In this document: positions 1 through 8,389 of the stretch, in pieces
Numbering within the stretch: the stretch's first letter is position 1
How the letters are laid out: the number at the start of each line of letters is the position of its first letter
Source of the DNA: Legionella_A sp049239925
GTDB taxonomy: Bacteria > Pseudomonadota > Gammaproteobacteria > Legionellales > Legionellaceae
Length of the DNA: 25,878 nucleotides
Assembly: GCA_049239925.1 (NCBI GenBank)
Contig: JBMLTO010000092.1
Location: 1-25,878 of the forward strand
Reading direction: 5' to 3'
Position numbers and translations under genes: made by a program
Notes under the pieces: model-generated
What the model was told of the DNA's origin: nothing
The model's input: the letters and a program-made list of their open reading frames with translations, nothing else
Database searches by the model: none

Positions 1-389
1 AACCTTTTGTTTTTTTAAACATTAATTTTTAAAAAAACTGAAGATACTTCAGGCCAAGGCCTAACCTACAACAGATTGATTAAATTTTAATGCGACATCC
101 CTGTTCATCTGCATTAGTGTTATTCTCTGCAAGGAAGCTGCTATGGTATGGGTACTTTAGTTGTTGTGATAAAATTGATTTCATGTATGGCAGTTGTCTA
201 CGATGAGTGAATTGTTGTGGGGGGAATGAATAGCACCTGGCCTCCCAGTCTTTCTTGTAACGAACGGGTAGGTGCTTTTCGTAAATTTGGTGTAGTAAAT
301 AAGAACTGGTGCGTATGATAGTTTGTTTAATACATAGATAAATTTAATGACACGATAGTCTCTATGCTGTTCGAAAAGGGGAAAGATTA
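1..389. other. Gene-poor leader region with possible minus-strand small RNA
   Basis: No convincing protein gene lies here; the open frames are short and resemble nothing I know. Three structures are visible. A minus-strand intrinsic terminator lies at 31-52. A 7-bp inverted repeat, agcacct at 232-238 and aggtgct at 270-276, encloses a 31-nt loop. A possible minus-strand promoter has -10 TATCAT at 315-320, a 16-bp spacer and -35 TTTATC at 337-342. Together they would frame a minus-strand transcript of roughly 275 nt ending at the terminator. It matches no RNA family I recognise; RNase P, 6S and SRP signatures were looked for and not found. The rsmI promoter must also lie here, but I could not choose a clear one. 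Confidence 0.3.
31..52 (-). terminator. Intrinsic terminator (minus strand)
   Basis: Read on the minus strand, CTGAAG-TAT-CTTCAG is followed directly by seven T residues (the A-run at 31-37). This is a short 6-bp stem with a 3-nt loop and a U-tract. A second small palindrome, AGGCC-AA-GGCCT at 51-62, abuts it on the 5' side. No minus-strand protein gene ends here, so the transcript it stops is unidentified. Confidence 0.55.
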
Positions 390-1262
390 ATGGTGAAGGA
401 TAGTTCAGCAATACTTTATGGAACACTCTATATTGTAGCTACTCCAATAGGTAATCGTGATGATATGACTTTTCGCGCGTTAGATATCTTGAAGAGGGTT
501 GATGCTATTCTTGCCGAAGATACTCGTTATTCCGGACAATTTCTTTCCTTGTTAGGTATAAAAAAACCTCTCATTTCTTTACATGCCCACAACGAAGATA
601 GCAAAAGTGAAATGATTGTAAGAGAGTTATTAGGTGGTAAGTCTTATGCATTAATTAGTGATGCGGGGACCCCGCTAATTAGCGATCCTGGGTTTCCTCT
701 AGTTAAATTGGCTCGCGCCAATCAAATCAATGTGGTTCCAATTCCTGGCGCTTGCGCCTTGATTGCCGCACTATCTGCAGCTGGCGTACCATGCGACTTA
801 TTTACCTTTGCTGGGTTTTTGCCGGCAAAGTCTCATGCCAGACAGCAAAAACTAATATCATTAAAAACATATCAACATACCGTGGTTTTTTATGAGTCTA
901 TGCATAGGATTTTGGATAGTATCCGTGATATTGCTCAAGTCTATGGTATTGATTGCCAACTAGTTTTAGCGAAGGAGCTTAGTAAATCATTTGAACATTT
1001 TATCAGTGGCGATTGCAACGAAGTCATTGCTTGGTTGTTGGCAGAGACAGGACGATGCAAGGGAGAGTTTGTATTAATTATTCCTCCACGCACCTCGATT
1101 CATGGTAATGAGGATGCAGCAAAGAAGTTACTGAGTATCTTATTAGTTGAACTGCCGCTAAAGCAAGCCGTTAGAGTGGCTTCCAAATTAACAATAAGCA
1201 CTAAAAATGAATTGTATAGGCTGGCTTTGAGCTTATCCACACCTGAATCAGTTGAAAAATAA
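390..1262 (+). CDS. rsmI: 16S rRNA (cytidine(1402)-2'-O)-methyltransferase RsmI
   Basis: The product is a 290-residue tetrapyrrole-methylase-fold enzyme. RsmI uses SAM to 2'-O-methylate C1402 of 16S rRNA in the 30S P site. Visible family motifs are LYIVATPIGN near residues 13-22, the AEDTR segment near 42-46, SDAGTPLISDPG near 90-101 and the PIPGACALIAALSAAG stretch near 115-130. The FAGFLP motif also matches RsmI. The length is close to the usual 280-290 residues. The ATG start is preceded by a purine-rich ribosome site (ggggaaag). The gene stands alone, with about 50 bp before the astacin gene. In Enterobacteria rsmI lies divergent from lpoA, but lpoA is not seen here; its place is taken by the gene-poor leader. 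Confidence 0.96.
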   Translation: MVKDSSAILYGTLYIVATPIGNRDDMTFRALDILKRVDAILAEDTRYSGQFLSLLGIKKPLISLHAHNEDSKSEMIVRELLGGKSYALISDAGTPLISDPGFPLVKLARANQINVVPIPGACALIAALSAAGVPCDLFTFAGFLPAKSHARQQKLISLKTYQHTVVFYESMHRILDSIRDIAQVYGIDCQLVLAKELSKSFEHFISGDCNEVIAWLLAETGRCKGEFVLIIPPRTSIHGNEDAAKKLLSILLVELPLKQAVRVASKLTISTKNELYRLALSLSTPESVEK

Positions 1263-1311
1263 TGAAACATTTAGTTATCATTCGCTTCTATCTATTTGAA
1301 ATGGAGCTACT

Positions 1312-2106
1312 ATGCTGCGATTTTTAGGTTACTTAATGGTCTATTTTTTAATGGTTAACTATTCAATAGCAGCTAGTTTGGCTCAAATGACGGTTAATGA
1401 TCCGGCCTTGGGGGCTCGTTCGATTACCTATAAAGTACACCGTCGGTATGCTATCGTCGAAGGGGATATTATTCTCGGACGTATTGTTAATCAAAAATTA
1501 ATGGGGGCGACTGTTGTTAACAATATTTCTGGTGGGCATTGGCCGCATGGGATTGTTCCTTTTGAATTAAGTATCGATCTTCCTGATGAGACCGTGCATG
1601 CTGTTCTGAATGCTATGTATGTGTTACAACAACATACTAATATTAAATTTGTCGTTCGTAAAAAACAAAATCAACAAAAATATCCAGATTATCTATTATT
1701 TGTTCCTTCGGATGGAAAGACTTGTTTTTCAGCAGTGGGTAAAAAAGGTGGGCAGCAAGAAATAATACTAGGAAAGCGCTGCCGTACGATGTTTGTTGTA
1801 CATGAAATTATGCATGCGCTGGGTTTTTGGCATGAACAATCTCGCCATGATCGCGATTTTTTTGTACGTATTGTGTGGGAAAACATAAGTGAAGAGCATG
1901 CGTATAATTTTAATCAGCACTTATCTGAATCCAAAGATTATGGTGATTATGATTATCAGTCGATCATGCATTATAGTGCAACGGCATTTTCTAAAAATGG
2001 TGAGCCAACGATAATTCCTTTACAGGCTGATGTAAAAATAGGTCAGCGGGAGAAGCTGAGCGAAGGTGATATCGAGGCAATTAATGCTATGTATCCTGAA
2101 TCCTAA
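1312..2106 (+). CDS. Secreted astacin-family (M12A) zinc metalloprotease
   Basis: This 264-residue protein begins with a hydrophobic signal sequence (about residues 1-20, likely cleavage near SIAA). An astacin catalytic domain follows from about residue 75. The extended zinc motif HExxHxxGFxHE is intact: His164, Glu165, His168 and His174, followed by RHDRD. The Met-turn SIMHYS has Met219 and the zinc-associated Tyr221. Residues 26-75 probably form a pro-region, as in other astacins. It should be exported and cleave protein or peptidoglycan-linked substrates outside the cytoplasm. Astacins are sparse in bacteria; the Legionella member LegP is reported as a Dot/Icm effector. Whether this one is translocated into a host or simply secreted by Sec cannot be read from the sequence. 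It converges on a minus-strand membrane protein, separated by a 10-bp-stem hairpin. Confidence 0.93.
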   Translation: MLRFLGYLMVYFLMVNYSIAASLAQMTVNDPALGARSITYKVHRRYAIVEGDIILGRIVNQKLMGATVVNNISGGHWPHGIVPFELSIDLPDETVHAVLNAMYVLQQHTNIKFVVRKKQNQQKYPDYLLFVPSDGKTCFSAVGKKGGQQEIILGKRCRTMFVVHEIMHALGFWHEQSRHDRDFFVRIVWENISEEHAYNFNQHLSESKDYGDYDYQSIMHYSATAFSKNGEPTIIPLQADVKIGQREKLSEGDIEAINAMYPES

Positions 2107-2108
2107 AC

Positions 2109-2133
2109 ATGATGGATAAGAACTATCCATCAT
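2109..2133. terminator. Perfect hairpin between convergent genes, possible bidirectional terminator
   Basis: A perfect 10-bp inverted repeat, atgatggata at 2109-2118 and tatccatcat at 2124-2133, has the 5-nt loop agaac. It lies between the stop codons of the astacin gene (2106) and the converging membrane-protein gene (2147). The position suits a shared terminator. The stem is AT-rich and no U-tract follows on either strand, so intrinsic termination would be weak. Confidence 0.4.
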
Positions 2134-2146
2134 AAATCGTGATGGA

Positions 2147-3562
2147 TTAAGATGGGATAACGCTTAAGGCAATATCTTCACTCTGATCATCAACTATTGC
2201 AATTGCTATTTCATAGGATATATAGGTGGTGGCTATTAGTATTGCAGCCATTAATGATGTTGCGATCACTAACATCACTATCATCGGAACCAACGTATTT
2301 TTTGTTAAGTTTGACATAAAATTATTTTTGGCCATCGATGTTTGATGGAGCGCTTCTTGTCTCTGTTCATCGTCTGTGCATGTCTGTAGTTCTAACCATT
2401 TTTGGTAGTACTGTCCATAACTTGGAGCGGTTATATACATGGAGACGCCTATCGCGCTTAGAAAAAAACATAAGGGTACAAGTAATGGCACAGTTATTAG
2501 CAACGAAGCTGAAAAACCGCTAACCAGTAAGGCAGCAGCAGTGATATTAAACCGATAGACGGCACTCATTACTTGCCAATTTTGATCGAGCGCTGCCAGT
2601 TGTCTCTGACCAAAGGCTGCTTCGTTATCAACAAGGCCTCGAGATGATTCTAGATAACAACTTCGATTGGACAGATACTGTTGATAGGCGAGGTGATGAC
2701 GATACATCAATAATCCAATGTCAAAGCATAAAAAGGCAGCTAAAATCCAACTTGCTGCAAAAGCAGATAGGCCAAAATAATTATTATAGTTGGTGATAGC
2801 ATTGATGGGAGTCCAAACCATATCATTTAATAGGTCACAAAATCGTTTATTCATTTCCATCGTGAAACGTTCATTAATGCTCAAGCTTGTTTCTTGTTCG
2901 GAAGGAAATAATGTATGTTTTAGCAGTAAACCGCTGTTGATGATTAACCGTGATAAGGGTACTGTAACACTTAATGCATTAAATAGTGGTGAGGGTTTGT
3001 TTAATATAGCTAACATCGAGTTGATGTCTGTACCAAGCCCAATGCTTTCCGTTAATGGTTGTAATAATCGATAAGCGTCTGCTACTAATAGTGACTGTTT
3101 TACGGTTAATCGGCAAAGAACAATTTGTATACGCGTGATGTTAATTAACCCGAGGGCATCGCGTATATCGGTCGTGTGTAGTGGAATAGTCATTAGCGCT
3201 GTTAATGCAGACATTAGTTTTTTTTTGACCGGTTGATGCTCAATTGGTTGATTGTGTTCTTCAGTAGCTGCGGCATCGGATTTCTCTAGTCTTAATCTCT
3301 CTTTAGTATTTCCGTAGGCTTCATAATAATTCTTTAACAGCTGTTTTAAATAATCACGATATAATTGAAAACGCTTATGTTCATCCCGGACATTTTTTAG
3401 CAAGTCAGACAGAAGATCGAACTCTTGCCTGATGATCTGATGATGAAACGCCACAAATTCGTATCTTTTTTGAGCGGCCAGTTGATCCGCTTGTTGTTGA
3501 TTAATTACATTCGTAAAAAAACCATTTTTATCAGCAAGGTATTCTTGCATGGGCTGAGTCAT
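2147..3562 (-). CDS. Multi-pass membrane protein of unknown function, paralogue of the protein at 22810-24711
   Basis: The product has 471 residues and I do not recognise its family. I chose the ATG at 3562 (MTQPMQEYL) over an upstream ATG at 3586 because GTGAGA lies 5 nt before it and nothing like a ribosome site precedes the other. Residues 1-110 are charged and helical, with possible coiled coil near 50-95. Hydrophobic segments lie near 264-287, 339-357, 358-378 and 424-447, and the C-terminus is acidic. The block GLLLKHT (211-217) ... ERF ... LLNDMVW (244-250) recurs as GLLLKHT ... ERF ... LLNDLIW in the protein at 22810-24711, with a similar order of membrane segments after it. The two are therefore paralogues. 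There is no signal peptide. Membrane-remodelling or effector roles are possible but unsupported. Confidence 0.8.
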   Translation of the reverse strand: MTQPMQEYLADKNGFFTNVINQQQADQLAAQKRYEFVAFHHQIIRQEFDLLSDLLKNVRDEHKRFQLYRDYLKQLLKNYYEAYGNTKERLRLEKSDAAATEEHNQPIEHQPVKKKLMSALTALMTIPLHTTDIRDALGLINITRIQIVLCRLTVKQSLLVADAYRLLQPLTESIGLGTDINSMLAILNKPSPLFNALSVTVPLSRLIINSGLLLKHTLFPSEQETSLSINERFTMEMNKRFCDLLNDMVWTPINAITNYNNYFGLSAFAASWILAAFLCFDIGLLMYRHHLAYQQYLSNRSCYLESSRGLVDNEAAFGQRQLAALDQNWQVMSAVYRFNITAAALLVSGFSASLLITVPLLVPLCFFLSAIGVSMYITAPSYGQYYQKWLELQTCTDDEQRQEALHQTSMAKNNFMSNLTKNTLVPMIVMLVIATSLMAAILIATTYISYEIAIAIVDDQSEDIALSVIPS

Positions 3563-3603
3563 GTTAGTCTCACAAAAAATGTACAAAAAGTAAAAAACAG
3601 GAC

Positions 3604-3631
3604 ATTATCATTTTAATAAAGATAAAATCAA
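3604..3631 (-). promoter_or_regulatory. Possible promoter of the minus-strand membrane protein
   Basis: On the minus strand, TTGATT (3626-3631) and GATAAT (3604-3609) are separated by 16 bp, a reasonable sigma70 match. It would start transcription about 35 bp before the chosen ATG at 3562. The region is very AT-rich, so chance matches are likely. Confidence 0.4.
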
Positions 3632-3783
3632 GGATTTTTAACTATTTTCATACGGCTTTGGTCATGCTTTCCTGCGTACTTACCAGATAAATCTATCCAA
3701 AAATTTAGTATGCGCAGGCAGTTATCACAATTTGCTTCAAGTTATCCTGTCTATCATGTCTCTATACTCATATAGCAGGCTTA

Positions 3784-4530
3784 TTAGCTTAAGCTTCGGC
3801 CACCATCAACACGTAAAATCTCACCTGTGATGAATTGGTTAGTGGCTAATGTCAACACAGCTTGAGCTATAAAGCACGGATCGCCATGTTGTCTTAATGG
3901 TGTTTGGTCAATAATTTGCTGTTGTTGTTCATCTGTTAACGAATTACTGTGCTCGGGCCATACGATCGCACCAGGTGCTATGGCATTAACACGAACCAAC
4001 GGCGCGAATTCACGAGCTAAAGAAAACGTCTGCATTGTAAGGGCTGCCTTGCTTTGACAATAAACAGAATATTGTTTTAAGGGTTTATGGGCATGAATAT
4101 CGGTGATATTAATAATGACCCCCTTGGTTTCGGCCAGGTATGGGTAAGCTGCTTGGCTTAAACACAAGGGTGCAAATACATTGATGTTAAATGTTTGCAA
4201 ACAATCAGTGGCATTATAAATATTAATTTCATTGCGCTTAAATATGGATGCATTATTAACTAATAGATCAAGCCGACCAGCCCAATGTATGCTATCAGTT
4301 ATCAAGGATGATACATGAGGATCACTTAGATCTGCTTGGATGGTCATAGCACTACGGCTGCGTACTTGATTTAGTTTTGATGCTAATTCCTCGGCGGCGG
4401 CAATTGAATGCAAACAGTGAATGATTACTCTATAACCGGCCGAATGAAGGTGAGTAGCAATTGCTGCACCAATTCGCCGCCCAGCTCCGGTAATAAGTGC
4501 AACTGGAGCTTGTATGTTTTCTTGATTCAA
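3784..4530 (-). CDS. Pteridine reductase (PTR1/FolM-like short-chain dehydrogenase)
   Basis: A 248-residue SDR enzyme. The N-terminal NADPH site reads TGAGRRIG (14-21); its Arg pair is typical of pteridine reductases of the PTR1/FolM type rather than the usual TGxxxGIG. NNAS is at 92-95. The catalytic positions are Asp144, Tyr157 and Lys161, with Asp where most SDRs have Ser, again as in PTR1. The C-terminal GGRS ends the fold. It probably reduces dihydro-pterins such as dihydromonapterin or dihydrofolate. The start is a TTG with GGAG 8 nt upstream; no better ATG exists. It is divergent, across 52 bp, from the MidA-like gene and its PTPS-family neighbour, which supports a pterin role. Other SDR activities cannot be excluded. 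Confidence 0.82.
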   Translation of the reverse strand: MNQENIQAPVALITGAGRRIGAAIATHLHSAGYRVIIHCLHSIAAAEELASKLNQVRSRSAMTIQADLSDPHVSSLITDSIHWAGRLDLLVNNASIFKRNEINIYNATDCLQTFNINVFAPLCLSQAAYPYLAETKGVIINITDIHAHKPLKQYSVYCQSKAALTMQTFSLAREFAPLVRVNAIAPGAIVWPEHSNSLTDEQQQQIIDQTPLRQHGDPCFIAQAVLTLATNQFITGEILRVDGGRSLS

Positions 4531-4582
4531 GGTAAGGTCTCCAATTTTAGATTTTGTATCAGGTTAATCCAGCATTTATCTT

Positions 4583-5695
4583 ATGAGTATTATCAGTTTA
4601 TTACGCCAGCAATTGACCGAATTGTCAGAAATGTCGTTCGCAGAATTCATGCGTCAGGCATTATATGCACCGGGCTTGGGCTATTACAGCGCTGGATTGC
4701 AAAAATTTGGCAGGCATGGCGATTTTGTCACCGCGCCTGAATTAACGCCATTATATGGATATAGCTTGGCAAATCAATGTCAACCGATCTTGTCATTATT
4801 ATCCACTCCTGTTTTATTTGAATTTGGGGCTGGTTCTGGGCGGTTATGTATTGATCTTCTAACTCATCTCGAGCGGCTAGATGCTTTGCCGGATTATTAT
4901 CTTATTTTAGAGGTCAGTGGTACGCTAAAACAGCGCCAGCAAGAAGCTATTTCAACGGCATTACCTCATTTAAAACATCGCGTGCAGTGGTTATCTTCTT
5001 GGCCTCAAGATGCATTCAATGGTGTTATTATTGCTAATGAAGTACTCGATGCTATGCCCGTTCATCGTTTTTTGCAAAGCTCAAATGGGGTACTAGAAAA
5101 CTATATACGTTTAGATGAGCACGATCGTTTGGTTGATTTTTGGAGACCTTCTTTGAATAAAGATCTCCTCGAGTATGTGAAACGTGTTTTACCCACATTG
5201 CATCAACCCTATGTATCTGAGGTTAATTTATTAATGCCCGCATGGATGAAGCAATGTTTTATGATGCTTAACCAAGGTTTATTTTTGATTATCGATTATG
5301 GTTTTCCGCGTCATGAGTATTACCATCCTGAACGCAACCAAGGTACCTTAATGTGTCATTACCAACATCAGACGCATACCAACCCCCTTGCTCATCCTGG
5401 TGAAGAAGATATTACTGCTCATGTCGATTTTACTCATGTTGCTGAGGCTGCTGAGGCTGCTGGTTTTATGATTGCTGGCTATACTAATCAAGCTGCGTTT
5501 TTACTCGGTAATGGTTTGTTAACCTTATTGGCTGAGGAACAAGATCCGTTGCAATTATTGCGTCAGCAACAAGCTGTAAAACAATTACTACAAGCCAGTG
5601 AAATGGGTGAGTTATTCAAAGTGATGGCCTTGACTAAGGCACTAAATTTGCCATTACAAGGTTTTGAATTGCATGATAAACGAGCGAGTCTATAA
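4583..5695 (+). CDS. MidA/NDUFAF7-family class I SAM-dependent methyltransferase
   Basis: A 370-residue DUF185 (COG1565) protein. Typical motifs are YYSAGLQKFGRHGDFVTAPE (35-54), SAM motif I EFGAGSG (80-86), IIANEVLDAMPVHRF (149-163), and downstream IDYGFPRHEYYHPER and a histidine-rich HYQHQTHTNPLAHPGEEDIT stretch. Its mitochondrial relative NDUFAF7 dimethylates an arginine of complex I subunit NDUFS2; the bacterial target is not established. It is followed after 2 bp by the PTPS-family gene and then by priA, suggesting one transcript, and it diverges from the pteridine reductase. No strong ribosome site precedes the ATG. Confidence 0.9.
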   Translation: MSIISLLRQQLTELSEMSFAEFMRQALYAPGLGYYSAGLQKFGRHGDFVTAPELTPLYGYSLANQCQPILSLLSTPVLFEFGAGSGRLCIDLLTHLERLDALPDYYLILEVSGTLKQRQQEAISTALPHLKHRVQWLSSWPQDAFNGVIIANEVLDAMPVHRFLQSSNGVLENYIRLDEHDRLVDFWRPSLNKDLLEYVKRVLPTLHQPYVSEVNLLMPAWMKQCFMMLNQGLFLIIDYGFPRHEYYHPERNQGTLMCHYQHQTHTNPLAHPGEEDITAHVDFTHVAEAAEAAGFMIAGYTNQAAFLLGNGLLTLLAEEQDPLQLLRQQQAVKQLLQASEMGELFKVMALTKALNLPLQGFELHDKRASL

Positions 5696-5697
5696 CG

Positions 5698-6189
5698 ATG
5701 TCTAAGTATTTAACTACAGTTGAGCTCCAAAAAGAATCGATGAAATTCTCAGCAGGGCATACTACGATTTTTTCAGCAACAGAACGAGAACCTTTGCACG
5801 GCCACCACTATGGCGTCTATTTAGCCTTGTCGACTTGGGTGGAAGAGAATGGGTTTACGTTTGATTACCGCTATTATAAAAAACGCATTCATTTGTTGTG
5901 CAAGCAGCTCAATCAAACTTTTCTTATGCCCAAATACTCTCCTTATTTGCAGTATGGCGAAGATGAAGACTACTATTATTTTACCTTTAATCAGAAAACA
6001 ATACCTTTCCTTAAAGAAGATGTAACTATTTTACCGGTAACCAATATTACGGTAGAAGAATTGTCGCGCTGGTTTATTCATGAGCTAATTAAAGATAAAG
6101 CAGAATTAGAGCATCATCGTATCGAAAAAATGGTTGTCAAAGTATTTTCTGCTCCCGGTCAATCAGCTAGTCACACATGGCTGCGCTAA
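5698..6189 (+). CDS. 6-pyruvoyl-tetrahydropterin synthase/QueD-family protein, PTPS-III-like
   Basis: A 163-residue T-fold protein. Zinc ligands appear as His21 in KFSAGH, and His34 and His36 in LHGHHY. The catalytic Cys of true QueD (CxxxHGH) is absent: that position is Arg30. The sequence REPLHGH places Glu31 three residues before HGH, as I recall for the Plasmodium-type PTPS-III enzymes that use Glu and can replace dihydroneopterin aldolase (FolB) in folate synthesis. The late pterin-anchoring Glu expected in the VxETP segment is replaced by FSAPG (near 150-154). Its start is 2 bp after the MidA-like stop, with a pteridine reductase just upstream. I infer a folate/pterin role; automatic annotation may call it queD. 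A queC lies in the window but 16 kb away. Confidence 0.8.
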   Translation: MSKYLTTVELQKESMKFSAGHTTIFSATEREPLHGHHYGVYLALSTWVEENGFTFDYRYYKKRIHLLCKQLNQTFLMPKYSPYLQYGEDEDYYYFTFNQKTIPFLKEDVTILPVTNITVEELSRWFIHELIKDKAELEHHRIEKMVVKVFSAPGQSASHTWLR

Positions 6190-6214
6190 TTGTATGGATA
6201 CTCATGGAGCCTCT

Positions 6215-8389
6215 ATGAGTTTGGTTTACCAAGTATGTATACCCCATACGAAGCGAGATTTTTTTGAGTATCTTGCCGATGGAGAGTCGCCGTTGATCGG
6301 TGCGAGGGTTTGCGTCCCCTTTCGTAGTAAACGTCGAATCGGTCTTGTTATCGCAGTGATCAACAGCGAGACTAGTTCTTTCAAATTAAAATCAATCGAG
6401 TCTATTATTGATCACCATCCTCTAGTAACTGAGGATATCATGGCGTTGTGTCAATGGATTAGTCAATATTATCAAACATCACTTTCTGAGGTATTGCCGT
6501 TGGCAATTCCTAAAAAATATCGCTTAGGATTTCCCGCACAATTGCCGCTATCCGAAGCCTATCGCTTAGCAATCACAATCACCGACGCGCACTTAAAATT
6601 ATCTGCTCGCTGTCGTCGTCAGCATCAACTCCTAGATTATATTGCTGCTCAATCCGGGCTGGCTATTTCTAAAAAAGAGATATTAAATGCTGGTTTCACC
6701 TTGAGTCAATTGAATGCTTTAGTCAATGTTGGTTGTTTAATCAAAGAGAATCAGCCGTTTAAACCAGATATTCCTACGTCAGGTGATCGACCTCTAGAGC
6801 TCAATAGCCAGCAAGCGCAAGCCGTAGCTAAGATATGCAATTATTTAAATAGTTATCAGTGTTTTTTGCTGCAAGGGATTACTGGCAGCGGCAAAACTGA
6901 AGTTTATTTGCAGGTAATCGCTTCTGTTCTTGCTAATCAGAAGCAAGTTTTGGTCTTAGTTCCTGAGATTGGTTTAACACCACAGTTATTAAGCCGTTTT
7001 AGCCGGCGTTTTAAGCAGCCAATAGCCGTTATACATTCTCATTTAAATGAACAAGATCGCCAAATCGCTTGGCAGCTTGCCGGTGAAGGTATTGCTAGAA
7101 TTGTTATCGGTACTCGCGCCGCTGTTTTTACCCCCATGCCTTCTCTAGGTTTAATTGTTATTGATGAAGAGCATGATCCATCATTAAAGCAAATGGATCA
7201 TGTGCGTTATTCAGCACGGGATACAGCGTTGATGCGTGCATATACTCGTAATATTCCAATCATTTTAGGTTCAGCAACTCCAAGTCTTGAAACTTTGTAT
7301 AACTGTGCTATTGGTAAATTTATATTACTATCTTTAACAATGAAGGCATTAGAGAGTCCTGCTTTGCATTATCAGCTAGTTGATATTCGTAACCAATCGT
7401 TGCAGCATGGATTATCATCGTTAGCATTGCAAACTATCAAGCAGCATTTAGCAGAAAAAAACCAAGTTTTAATATTTATTAATCGTCGAGGTTTTTCTCC
7501 TTTATTGTTATGTCATCAATGTGGCTGGATAGCCGATTGCCGGGCATGTGATAGCCATTTAACATTACATCGTGCTGCGCAGCAATTGATTTGTCATCAT
7601 TGTGGCGCTTCGCAACGAATGCCTCGCTATTGTCGGAATTGTAAAAATAAAGAGTTATTACCGGTTGGCACAGGAACACAACGTGTTCATGAGTTTTTAG
7701 AACATTATTTTCCCGATGTACATGTTCTTCGTATAGATCGAGATGAGGTGCGTAAGAAAAATGCCTTAGCAGAACGTCTAGAACAAATTAATACTGGTGA
7801 GGCACAGTTGATTGTTGGTACTCAAATGTTGGCTAAAGGTCATCATTTTCCTCGGTTGACCTTAGTTGTTGTGCTCGATAGCGATAATGGTTTTCATAAT
7901 CAAGATTTTCGTGCATTGGAGCGTTTGGGTCAGTTATTGATACAAGTGGCAGGTAGGGCTGGTCGTGCAGAGTTACCCGGGCAGGTAATTATCCAAACTC
8001 ATTTACCACAACATCCATTACTTAATATGTTAATCAGGCATGGTTATAACGCGTTTGCAGAGGAGTTGTTAGTGATGCGCCAACAGGCAGAATTACCACC
8101 TTATTCCTATCTAGCTTTGTTACGGGCACAAGACAAAAACTTGCAGAAAGTCTTAGATTTTATGCAGGCAACCAAAGATGAATTGGCTGATCTGGGCGTG
8201 ACGTTATTAGGCCCCGCTCCTGCACCACTAGCAAAGAAAGCAAGTCAATATAGAATGCAATTATTAATCAAATCTGCTTCAAGAAAAAAGTTGGCAATAA
8301 CATTGACCCACTTTCGACAATGGTTAACAATAAAAGATAAGTTTCATGTGCGTTGGAATATAGATGTTGACCCGATGGATTTATCATGA
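6215..8389 (+). CDS. priA: Primosomal protein N' (replication restart helicase PriA)
   Basis: A 724-residue 3'-5' DNA helicase that reloads the replisome at stalled forks. The frame is open from 6134, but the ATG at 6215 is preferred: GGAG lies 5 nt upstream, the protein then starts as other PriA proteins do (MSLVYQVCIP), and it avoids overlapping the PTPS-family gene. Visible features are the N-terminal 3'BD, Walker A GITGSGKT (221-228), DEEH (317-320) and the helicase-embedded zinc region with eight cysteines (433, 436, 442, 445, 460, 463, 473, 476). GTQMLAKGHHFP and the QVAGRAGR helicase motif VI follow. The stop overlaps the next start as ATGA, so the thioesterase is translationally coupled. 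Confidence 0.97.
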   Translation: MSLVYQVCIPHTKRDFFEYLADGESPLIGARVCVPFRSKRRIGLVIAVINSETSSFKLKSIESIIDHHPLVTEDIMALCQWISQYYQTSLSEVLPLAIPKKYRLGFPAQLPLSEAYRLAITITDAHLKLSARCRRQHQLLDYIAAQSGLAISKKEILNAGFTLSQLNALVNVGCLIKENQPFKPDIPTSGDRPLELNSQQAQAVAKICNYLNSYQCFLLQGITGSGKTEVYLQVIASVLANQKQVLVLVPEIGLTPQLLSRFSRRFKQPIAVIHSHLNEQDRQIAWQLAGEGIARIVIGTRAAVFTPMPSLGLIVIDEEHDPSLKQMDHVRYSARDTALMRAYTRNIPIILGSATPSLETLYNCAIGKFILLSLTMKALESPALHYQLVDIRNQSLQHGLSSLALQTIKQHLAEKNQVLIFINRRGFSPLLLCHQCGWIADCRACDSHLTLHRAAQQLICHHCGASQRMPRYCRNCKNKELLPVGTGTQRVHEFLEHYFPDVHVLRIDRDEVRKKNALAERLEQINTGEAQLIVGTQMLAKGHHFPRLTLVVVLDSDNGFHNQDFRALERLGQLLIQVAGRAGRAELPGQVIIQTHLPQHPLLNMLIRHGYNAFAEELLVMRQQAELPPYSYLALLRAQDKNLQKVLDFMQATKDELADLGVTLLGPAPAPLAKKASQYRMQLLIKSASRKKLAITLTHFRQWLTIKDKFHVRWNIDVDPMDLS

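Noticed and set aside
1..389. RNase P RNA, 6S RNA or SRP RNA upstream of rsmI
   Set aside because: Some stretches looked faintly similar (for example a minus-strand agaaagactggg), but the conserved cores of these RNAs are absent.
181..426. Minus-strand 81-codon frame across the rsmI start
   Set aside because: It overlaps the rsmI start, has no ribosome site or family resemblance, and its composition is not protein-like.
6134..6214. 27-codon N-terminal extension of PriA
   Set aside because: It overlaps the PTPS-family gene, lacks a ribosome site and does not resemble PriA N-termini; the ATG at 6215 has GGAG at proper spacing.
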